Part shown: in pieces, positions 1 to 5,138 of the stretch
Layout of the letters: each line of letters starts with the position of its first letter
How positions within the stretch are numbered: position 1 is the first letter of the stretch
NCBI GenBank assembly: GCA_002898855.1
Contig: BEIR01000112.1
Coordinates: 1 to 5,138, forward strand
Direction: 5' to 3'
DNA length: 5,138 bases
From: a bacterium HR41
Lineage (GTDB): Bacteria; Actinomycetota; Thermoleophilia; Solirubrobacterales; Thermoleophilaceae
Notes under the pieces: generated by a model
Told to the model about the DNA's origin: nothing
The model's database searches: none
What the model saw: the letters and a program-made list of their open reading frames with translations, nothing else
Made by a program: the position numbers and the translations under genes

Positions 1-701
1 GGTCGATCCGCTACGGCGAGGCCGACCGCGTCCTGCACCTTTACTCGCGCGAACTCGGGCGGATCGCGGCGATCGCCAAAGGCGTGCGCCGAGCGCGCTC
101 ACGGCGCGCCGGTCGGCTCGAGCTGTTGGTGCGCGCCCAGCTCGTGTTGCGCCCGGGCAACAGCGATCTCTACACGCTCTCGAGCGTCGATACGGTGTGC
201 GCCCACGCGCGCTTGCGCGAGCACCGCGAAGCCCTGCGCTGCGCGCTCGAGAGCGCCGAAGCGACAGCGCGGCTGCTCGATGCCGCAGACCCGAACCGCC
301 CCGCCTACAACCTGCTCGCGAACGCGCTGGCGCTGCTCGACGGCGAGCCGCAGCGTGCCAGCCGCAGCTTCGCTCTCGCCTTTCGGCTCAAGCTGATGCT
401 CGCCGCCGGTTTCGCACCCGAGCTTGCGCACTGCGCAAGCTGCGGGCGCGCGCTGCGTGACGGCCCGGGAACATTTCCGCTCGCTGGTTTTTCGCCCGGC
501 GACGGTGGAATCGTCTGCGAGCGCTGCGCCCGTCACGGGCTCGCCTTCGGGGTTGCCGAGCACACCTTCGCCGTGCAAGCGCTGGCCCGCCCGTTGCGCG
601 AAGCTCCCGAGGCGCCGCCCGAGGTGCTCGCCCGTGTCGACCGTGCCCTAGCGGCGATGGTCGAACACCACGCCCACGTCCAGCTGCGGAGGGTCGCCTA
701 G
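1..701 (+). CDS. recO: DNA repair protein RecO (5'-truncated by window edge)
   Basis: RecO is a recombination mediator of the RecF(O)R pathway. It binds single-stranded DNA and SSB and helps load RecA at gaps in the cytoplasm. The frame is already open at the window edge (first full codon at base 3) and reads SIRYGEADRVLHLYSRELG, then IAKGVRRARS. This is the family's N-terminal OB-fold, so only about a dozen residues seem to be missing. The 232 visible residues match a family length near 245. The middle is the helical domain. A four-cysteine zinc site follows, CASC (bases 432-443) and CERC (516-527), spaced as in zinc-binding RecO proteins. The GTG at 84 is internal to the conserved OB-fold and is not the real start. 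The stop is TAG at 699-701. A 70-base gap separates it from dgt on the same strand. Identification is firm; the true start lies outside the window. Confidence 0.93.
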   Translation, partial: SIRYGEADRVLHLYSRELGRIAAIAKGVRRARSRRAGRLELLVRAQLVLRPGNSDLYTLSSVDTVCAHARLREHREALRCALESAEATARLLDAADPNRPAYNLLANALALLDGEPQRASRSFALAFRLKLMLAAGFAPELAHCASCGRALRDGPGTFPLAGFSPGDGGIVCERCARHGLAFGVAEHTFAVQALARPLREAPEAPPEVLARVDRALAAMVEHHAHVQLRRVA

Positions 702-771
702 CGTCGGAGAGGAGGGCGCACGGCGCGAGCAGCGCGAGGATGCCGGCCCGACCAGCTGCGATCATCTGGCA

Positions 772-1830
772 GTGGCACAGGCGCCAGTGAACTTGCAGAA
801 GCACCCTCCAACAGCGGCTAGCGGCGAGATCTCGATTCGCGGCGAACGCTTCCGCGAGCGCATCGAACGTGCCGAGGATCTCTTGCTCTCGCCTCTTGCG
901 CAGCGTTCGTACCCGGCTCGCCGCTTGCGCCCCGAGCCCGACTCCACCCACCGCACACCGTTCCAGCGCGATCGCGACCGCATCGTCCACTCGAAAGCGT
1001 TCCGTCGCCCGAAACACAAAACGCAGGTCTTCATCTCTCCCGAGGGCGACCACTACCGCACGCGCCTCACGCACACGCTCGAGACGTGCGGTATCGCCCG
1101 CAACGTCGCGCGCGCGCTCGGTCTAAACGAGGATCTCACCGAGGCGATCTGCCTTGGCCACGATCTCGGCCACGCCCCGTTCGGCCACATCGGCGAGGCG
1201 GTTCTCGACGAGTGCGCCCGCCAGCACTTCGGCCGCCGCTTCCGCCACAACGAGCACTCGCTGCGCGTTGTCGACGTTCTCGAGCGCGACGGGCAGGGGC
1301 TCAACCTCACAGCCCAGGTGCGCGACGGCATCCTGCACCACACCGGGCCTGAAGAGCCGAGCACGCTGGAGGGCAAGATCGTGCGGCTCGTCGACCGCAT
1401 CGCCTACATCAACCACGACATCGACGACGCTCTGCGCGCGGGCGTGCTGCGCCGCGAGGAGCTGCCGGCGGAAGAGATCGCGCTGCTCGGCGAGACCGGC
1501 TCCGAGCGCATCGAGACGCTCGTGCGCGACCTCATCGACCATTCGGCACGAGCCGGCGACATCGTGCAGGGCGAGGAGGTCGGCGCGGCGATGGCGCGCT
1601 TGCGCGCCTTCATGTTCGAGCGCGTCTACTTGGGCGACGAGGCGCAACGGGAGCAGCCGCGCATCGAGCGCATGCTGCGAGCGTTGTTCCACTACTACGT
1701 CGAGAATCCTCCGCCGGCGCTGGCGCCCGGTGCCGACCGGGCCGACCGGGTGATCGACTGGCTCGCCGGTATGACCGATCGCTTCGCCATCCGCGCGTTC
1801 GAGGAGTTGGCCGTGCCGAAGGGGTTCTAG
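772..1830 (+). CDS. dgt: dGTP triphosphohydrolase-family HD hydrolase
   Basis: This HD-domain enzyme belongs to the family that hydrolyses dGTP (in some members other dNTPs) to the deoxynucleoside and triphosphate, controlling cytoplasmic dNTP pools. From the GTG at 772 it has 352 residues, close to the bacterial dGTPase-like family. The conserved core begins near residue 31 with ERAEDLLLSPLAQRS, then RTPFQRDRDRIVHSKAFRR (61-79) and KHKTQVF (81-87). The metal ligands of the HD fold are visible: H101 in RLTHTLE, H130-D131 in GHDLGHAPFGH, and D216 in INHDIDDA. P80 and the TCG at 105-107 differ from the usual FRRL and EVxQ texture. The start is uncertain: GTG 772 and GTG 787 are both possible, neither has a Shine-Dalgarno, and the first 30 residues are not conserved. 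dnaG begins 19 bases downstream, so an operon is likely, as dgt and dnaG are neighbours in other actinobacteria. Actual substrate preference cannot be read from sequence. Confidence 0.9.
   Translation: MAQAPVNLQKHPPTAASGEISIRGERFRERIERAEDLLLSPLAQRSYPARRLRPEPDSTHRTPFQRDRDRIVHSKAFRRPKHKTQVFISPEGDHYRTRLTHTLETCGIARNVARALGLNEDLTEAICLGHDLGHAPFGHIGEAVLDECARQHFGRRFRHNEHSLRVVDVLERDGQGLNLTAQVRDGILHHTGPEEPSTLEGKIVRLVDRIAYINHDIDDALRAGVLRREELPAEEIALLGETGSERIETLVRDLIDHSARAGDIVQGEEVGAAMARLRAFMFERVYLGDEAQREQPRIERMLRALFHYYVENPPPALAPGADRADRVIDWLAGMTDRFAIRAFEELAVPKGF
1732..1749 (+). repeat. Perfect 9-bp tandem duplication inside dgt
   Basis: GCCGACCGG occurs twice back to back (1732-1740 and 1741-1749) and encodes Ala-Asp-Arg twice, at residues 321-326 near the C-terminus of the Dgt-like protein. 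It keeps the frame. It most likely arose by slippage in a tolerant loop. Confidence 0.8.
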
Positions 1831-1843
1831 CGGGCGCGGCCCG
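1831..1843 (+). promoter_or_regulatory. Small hairpin in the dgt-dnaG gap, at the dnaG ribosome-binding position
   Basis: CGGGC (1831-1835), loop GCG, then GCCCG (1839-1843) form a perfect 5-bp GC stem. It starts directly after the dgt stop and ends six bases before the dnaG ATG. The gap has no GGAG-type Shine-Dalgarno, so the stem sits where one would be. There is no T-tract, so it is unlikely to be a terminator. A role in lowering or coupling dnaG translation is inference; chance formation in GC-rich DNA is possible. Confidence 0.35.
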
Positions 1844-1849
1844 GCGTCG

Positions 1850-3796
1850 ATGCCTTTCACCCGCGCATCGCTCGACCGGTTGCGCGACGCGATCGACATG
1901 GTCGCGCTGGTCGGTGAGCGCACAGAGCTTCGGCGGGTCGGGAGCCGCTGGATGGGGCTCTGCCCCTTCCACGACGAGCGCACGCCGTCGTTCTCGGTCA
2001 ATGCCGAGGAGAAGCTCTACTACTGCTTCGGTTGCGGCGCGAGCGGCGACGCGATCCGTTTCGTCGAGGAGACCGAAGCCCTCGACTTCGTCGCGGCCGT
2101 GGAACACCTCGCCGCGCGCTTCGGTGTCGAACTCGAGCGCGAGCGGGGCACGGGGGCGAGCGACCGCGGCGAGCGGCGGCGCCAGCGCCTGTTCGAGCTG
2201 CTCGAACGGGCCGCGTCCTACTACCAGCGTGCGCTGTGGGAGTCGGCCGAGGCGGAGCGAGCGCGGCGCTATCTGCTGCGCGAGCGGCGTCTCGACGAGC
2301 GCGTGTTGCGGGAGTTTCGCGTCGGCTTCGCACCCGACGCCTGGGATCGTCTCGTCACGGCTGCGCGCGGCCAGGGTTTCAGCGACGACGAGCTCACCGC
2401 AGCCGGTCTCGCCTCGCAGGGTAAGCGCGGTCTCTACGACCGCTTCCGTGCGCGTGTCACCTTCCCGATCTGTGACCGCCGCGGGCGCGTCCTCGGTTTC
2501 GGCGCGCGAACCCTCGACGGCGCTGACAGCGCGGGGACGGGCGCCGGCAGCGGTGACCGCGCGCCGCAGCGGGCGGGGGAACCAGCGGGGCCGTTCGCGA
2601 GCCGCAGCCCCGCCGGCCCGAAGTACCTGAACAGTCCCGAGACCGAGCTCTTTCGCAAGCGCCGCGCGTTGTTCGGACTCGACCGGGCGCGTGCGGCCGC
2701 GTCGCGTGCGGGGCGGGTGATCGTCGTCGAAGGTTACGTTGACGCGCTCGCTCTCCACCAGGCCGGGCTGCCGGAGACGCTCGCCGCGATGGGCACTGCG
2801 CTGACCGGCGAGCAGCTCGCAGAGATTGCCCGTCTCGCGCCCCGCGCCGTGCTCGTCTTCGATCCCGACCCGGCCGGGCTAGCGGCGATGAGCCGCGCCG
2901 GAGAGATCGCCGGTGCCGCGAGCCTCGAGCTGCGCATCGCCGTCCTTCCCGCTGGCAAGGATCCTGCCGACCTCGTAGCGGAGGGCGCCACCAAGGTCGT
3001 GCAAAACGCTGTCGCGAGCGCGAAACCGTTGCTCGAGTATCAAGTGTCGCGCCTCCTTGCCGATGCCGACGCAGAGGACCCGGACGCGCGAGACCGCGCA
3101 GCAGAGGAGGCGCTCCGCTTGATCGCTAGCACGGACGCAGGGCCACACCGCACTCGCCGGCTCGTCGACGAATTGTGCGACCAGCTCGAGCTTCCACCAG
3201 CCTGGGTTTGGGCGCGCTTACGCGAAACGCACCGTGCGCTGGCGGGGCCCCGCCCGACCGCCGCTGGCGGCACCAGCAGCGGGCGGGTGGGAAGAGCCGC
3301 ACGAAGCGCCGGTGCCGGCGTAGATCGAGCAGGCGCGGGCGCGAGCACGCGTGGGGGCGCCCACCTCGGCCCGACCCCGCCCGCGCCCGATCCTCACGCA
3401 GCCGAGCGCGAGTTTCTTGTCGCCGCTCTTGCCGCTGGCGATAGCGGGCGCGCCGCCCTCGAGCGGGCGTCGCGCGACCTGTTCGCCTCGCCGCTGTGGC
3501 GCCGCCTGTTCGACCTCCTGCGGAGCGGGTTCGACGATCCGATCGCTATCGCCGAGCGCGATGGGGCGGCGATCGCGAAAGCGATGACCGAAGTCGTGCA
3601 TGCAGCGCAGGCGCGCGGCCGCAGCGACGAAGCTCTGCTCGAAACGCAGCTCTTGCAACTCCAACTGCGTGCCGTCGAACGGCGGCTCACGGCGGCACCA
3701 CCGCGGCTGGCGCCGGAGGAGCGCGCGCAGCTCGTGCGCGAGCGTCAGGAACTGCTCGCCGCGCTCGACCGCATGCTCGGGAGTCGCACGCGATGA
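1850..3796 (+). CDS. dnaG: DNA primase DnaG
   Basis: DnaG synthesises the short RNA primers for Okazaki fragments and works with the replicative helicase DnaB. The 648-residue product has the full architecture. The N-terminal CHC2 zinc domain shows C38-x2-H41-x17-C59-x2-C62 (CPFH, then CFGC). The catalytic core contains [10 protein letters not shown] (212-221) and [11 protein letters not shown] (258-268). The TOPRIM fold follows with EGYVD (E294, D298), VFDPDPAG (D338, D340) and KDPADL (D371, D374), which supply the metal-binding acids. A Gly/Ala/Pro-rich linker (about 465-515) leads to a C-terminal helicase-interaction domain (about 516-648). Two oddities are a 34-residue low-complexity stretch at 223-256, where E. 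coli has about four residues, and the length of the linker. The ATG at 1850 gives the usual distance to the zinc finger, but no Shine-Dalgarno precedes it. The stop TGA overlaps the sigma-factor ATG. Confidence 0.97.
   Translation: MPFTRASLDRLRDAIDMVALVGERTELRRVGSRWMGLCPFHDERTPSFSVNAEEKLYYCFGCGASGDAIRFVEETEALDFVAAVEHLAARFGVELERERGTGASDRGERRRQRLFELLERAASYYQRALWESAEAERARRYLLRERRLDERVLREFRVGFAPDAWDRLVTAARGQGFSDDELTAAGLASQGKRGLYDRFRARVTFPICDRRGRVLGFGARTLDGADSAGTGAGSGDRAPQRAGEPAGPFASRSPAGPKYLNSPETELFRKRRALFGLDRARAAASRAGRVIVVEGYVDALALHQAGLPETLAAMGTALTGEQLAEIARLAPRAVLVFDPDPAGLAAMSRAGEIAGAASLELRIAVLPAGKDPADLVAEGATKVVQNAVASAKPLLEYQVSRLLADADAEDPDARDRAAEEALRLIASTDAGPHRTRRLVDELCDQLELPPAWVWARLRETHRALAGPRPTAAGGTSSGRVGRAARSAGAGVDRAGAGASTRGGAHLGPTPPAPDPHAAEREFLVAALAAGDSGRAALERASRDLFASPLWRRLFDLLRSGFDDPIAIAERDGAAIAKAMTEVVHAAQARGRSDEALLETQLLQLQLRAVERRLTAAPPRLAPEERAQLVRERQELLAALDRMLGSRTR
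3779..3796 (+). promoter_or_regulatory. rpoD ribosome binding site and ATGA stop-start overlap with dnaG
   Basis: GGGAG at 3779-3783 lies nine bases before the ATG at 3793-3795, within the last dnaG codons. The dnaG stop TGA is 3794-3796, so the junction is ATGA. This combination decides the sigma-factor start and implies translational coupling: ribosomes finishing dnaG can re-initiate on rpoD. The site matches the anti-Shine-Dalgarno core GGAG at slightly long spacing. Confidence 0.75.
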
Positions 3797-4914
3797 AGGT
3801 CAAGCGCAACCAGCGCGCCGCCCGTTCGACCACAACGCCGCGCCGTCGAGCGCAGCAACAGCCAGCGCGCGAGCGCCTCGCCAACGGTCGCGGACCCGCC
3901 GAGGAACAGCTACCCGAGGAGCTGGCCCGACCGGACGTCGGCGACGAGTGGGACAGCGAGGAAGCGATCGGCGAGCCGCACGAGGAGCGGCTCGAGGCGA
4001 CCGAGGGGGTGCCGGACCTCTTCGAAGAGGGTGGCGTGGTCACCTCGGGTCTTGTCGAACCTGCGACGGAAGAGGCATCCGAGGACGCCGTTCGCCTCTA
4101 TCTGCGAGCGATCGGGCGCGTGCCGCTCCTGACCAAGGAGGACGAGGTGCGGCTCGCCAAGCGCGTCGAGCGCAACGACATGGCGGCCAAGAACGCCCTG
4201 ATCGAGGCCAACCTGCGTCTCGTCGTGTCGATCGCGAAGCGCTATACGGGGCGCGGGCTCACGCTCCTTGACCTGATCCAGGAGGGCAACGTCGGTCTGA
4301 TCCGCGCGGTCGAGAAGTTCGACTGGCGACGCGGTTACAAGTTCTCGACCTACGCCACGTGGTGGATCCGGCAGGCGATAACGCGTGCGCTCGCCGACCA
4401 GTCGCGCACGATCCGGATCCCGGTGCACATGGTCGAGCGGTTGAACAAAGTGCTGCGGGCGCGGCGTGACCTAGCGCAGAAACTGAACCGCGATCCCACC
4501 ACCGAGGAAGTGGCGGAAGCGGTCGAGATGCCGCCGGAGAAAGTCGAGGAGCTGCTCAAGCTCGGGCAGGAGCCGGTGTCGCTCGAGACACCGGTCGGCT
4601 CCGACGACGGCGACCCTGCCGAGCTCGGCGATTTCATCGAGGACGACTCGGACCCGCCGCTCGAGGTTGTGGCGCGGCGTATCCGGGACGAGGATCTGCA
4701 GCGCGTGCTGGCGATGCTTCCCTGGCGGGAGCGGCGTGTGTTGGAGCTGCGCTACGGGCTCGTGCCGGAGGGGCCGATGACGCTCGAGGAGATCGGCAAG
4801 CATGTGGGTGTCACGCGCGAGCGCGTACGCCAGATCGAGGCGAAGACGCTGATTCTGCTCAAGAACCTCGAGGAGGCGCGCCGACTGGCGGGCACGACGG
4901 AGGAGGTCCGCTAG
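3793..4914 (+). CDS. rpoD: RNA polymerase primary sigma factor (sigma-70 group 1 type)
   Basis: This sigma-70 subunit directs RNA polymerase to housekeeping promoters. It has 373 residues from ATG 3793. Residues 1-94 are unconserved: a basic stretch (1-28), then an acidic one (18 Asp/Glu in residues 36-80). Region 1.2 starts near 95 ([18 protein letters not shown]). Region 2 spans about 129-208 with the core-binding and -10 recognition signature ([20 protein letters not shown], then [19 protein letters not shown]). Region 3 follows ([22 protein letters not shown]). Region 4 (about 300-355) ends in the -35-binding helix-turn-helix [20 protein letters not shown]. No typical region 1.1 fold is recognisable, and the tail after AKTL departs from the common KLRHPSRS form. 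The frame stays open back to 3496, but that extension overlaps dnaG and is Arg-rich non-conserved sequence, so I reject it. Its place after dnaG supports the housekeeping role; a group 2 paralogue is the main alternative. Confidence 0.93.
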   Translation: MKVKRNQRAARSTTTPRRRAQQQPARERLANGRGPAEEQLPEELARPDVGDEWDSEEAIGEPHEERLEATEGVPDLFEEGGVVTSGLVEPATEEASEDAVRLYLRAIGRVPLLTKEDEVRLAKRVERNDMAAKNALIEANLRLVVSIAKRYTGRGLTLLDLIQEGNVGLIRAVEKFDWRRGYKFSTYATWWIRQAITRALADQSRTIRIPVHMVERLNKVLRARRDLAQKLNRDPTTEEVAEAVEMPPEKVEELLKLGQEPVSLETPVGSDDGDPAELGDFIEDDSDPPLEVVARRIRDEDLQRVLAMLPWRERRVLELRYGLVPEGPMTLEEIGKHVGVTRERVRQIEAKTLILLKNLEEARRLAGTTEEVR

Positions 4915-4929
4915 CGCGGGGTCGGGTGC

Positions 4930-4944
4930 CTCGCGCGTGGCGAG
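4930..4944 (+). terminator. Weak hairpin after rpoD, possible terminator
   Basis: CTCGC (4930-4934) pairs with GCGAG (4940-4944) around a 5-base loop, 15 bases past the rpoD stop. No T-run follows. It could help end the operon transcript, but a 5-bp stem is common by chance at this GC content. The rest of the 89-base spacer is GC-rich with other short palindromes (for example GCGCCGGCGC at 4967-4976). I could not identify a convincing tRNA promoter in it. Confidence 0.25.
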
Positions 4945-5003
4945 AGGTAGCATTGGGTTCGCTCTTGCGCCGGCGCGGTTCGCTGCGCGGGCGGGGCGCT
5001 CGA

Positions 5004-5076
5004 TCCGGGGTAGCTCAACTGGCAGAGCGGCTGGCTGTTAACCAGTAGGTTGCGGGTTCGAGTCCCGCCCCCGGAG
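5004..5076 (+). tRNA. tRNA-Asn (anticodon GUU)
   Basis: The 73-base sequence folds into a complete cloverleaf. The acceptor stem TCCGGGG (5004-5010) pairs perfectly with CCCCGGA (5069-5075), with discriminator G at 5076. The D stem is GCTC/GAGC (5013-5016 and 5025-5028). The anticodon stem is GCTGG/CCAGT (5030-5034 and 5042-5046, one G-U pair), with loop CTGTTAA and anticodon GTT at 5037-5039. The variable loop has five bases. The T stem GCGGG/CCCGC encloses TTCGAGT (5057-5063). GUU reads the Asn codons AAC and AAU. CCA is not encoded (CTC follows), so it must be added enzymatically. No interruption is seen, and it lies 89 bases after rpoD on the same strand. Confidence 0.97.
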
Positions 5077-5099
5077 CTCTTCCACGACCTGTTCCACCT

Positions 5100-5116
5100 C
5101 GCGAGCCGCGCTCGCG
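5100..5116 (+). terminator. Hairpin downstream of tRNA-Asn, terminator-like but without T-tract
   Basis: CGCGAGC (5100-5106), loop CGC, then GCTCGCG (5110-5116) form a perfect 7-bp stem 23 bases after the tRNA. A C-run, not a T-run, follows. It may aid release or 3' processing of the tRNA transcript, but it could equally be chance symmetry or lie inside a gene running off the window edge. Confidence 0.35.
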
Positions 5117-5138
5117 CCCCCGGGGTTGGCGCGCGCCC

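Noticed and set aside
84..701. recO starting at GTG 84
   Set aside because: The frame is open to the window edge, and the residues before 84 match the conserved RecO N-terminal OB-fold, so the gene is truncated by the window and does not start here.
1123..2758. Long open frames on the minus strand opposite dgt and dnaG (for example 1123-2001 and 1610-2758)
   Set aside because: They lie antisense to genes with clear family motifs, have low-complexity Arg/Ala/Glu-rich products with no recognisable domain, and are expected as codon-bias shadows at this GC content.
3496..3792. Upstream extension of the sigma-factor frame
   Set aside because: It would overlap dnaG by about 300 bases in another frame and encodes Arg/Ala-rich sequence without conservation. 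ATG 3793, with an upstream GGGAG and an ATGA junction, is the better start.
4948..4953. TAGCAT as a -10 box for the tRNA gene
   Set aside because: Only a partial match to TATAAT, and there is no -35-like hexamer at suitable spacing (bases 4925-4930 read GGTGCC).
5118..5137. GC palindromes CCCCGGGG (5118-5125) and GGCGCGCGCC (5128-5137)
   Set aside because: Short self-complementary GC runs are frequent at this base composition, and nothing adjacent gives them a function.
5074..5138. Possible coding sequence at the right edge (an open frame on either strand)
   Set aside because: Both strands read through with similar codon texture, there is no start or ribosome binding site, and the frames run into the tRNA. 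Too short to decide.

Overview
The window is very GC-rich (roughly 70% by eye). It holds four housekeeping genes and one tRNA, all on the + strand and closely packed. The order is recO (5' end cut off by the window edge), a dGTPase-family HD hydrolase (dgt), DNA primase (dnaG), a primary-type sigma-70 factor (rpoD/sigA) and tRNA-Asn(GUU). High GC, a dgt gene beside dnaG, and a sigma gene directly after dnaG suggest a high-GC Gram-positive (Actinomycetota) chromosome. A deep-branching class such as Thermoleophilia fits best. This placement is inference from gene order and protein texture, not from a database search.

Layout: 1-701 is RecO without about its first dozen residues. A 70-base gap follows. 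Dgt runs 772-1830, starting at GTG with no clear Shine-Dalgarno. A 19-base gap containing a small perfect hairpin leads to DnaG at 1850-3796. Its stop overlaps the ATG of the sigma factor in an ATGA junction, and the sigma gene runs 3793-4914. An 89-base spacer follows, then tRNA-Asn at 5004-5076. The last 62 bases hold a short hairpin and no gene I can support.

The genes fit together as a compact version of the macromolecular-synthesis operon. DnaG makes replication primers, the sigma factor directs housekeeping transcription, Dgt adjusts dNTP pools, and RecO loads RecA during recombinational repair. dgt, dnaG and rpoD are probably co-transcribed, with rpoD translationally coupled to dnaG.

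I see no mobile element, CRISPR array, defence system or other undescribed system. The points worth a second look are details inside known families: a Gly/Ala-rich insertion in the DnaG catalytic core, a long disordered DnaG linker, a charge-segregated sigma N-terminus with a non-standard C-terminal tail, and a hairpin where the dnaG ribosome binding site should be.
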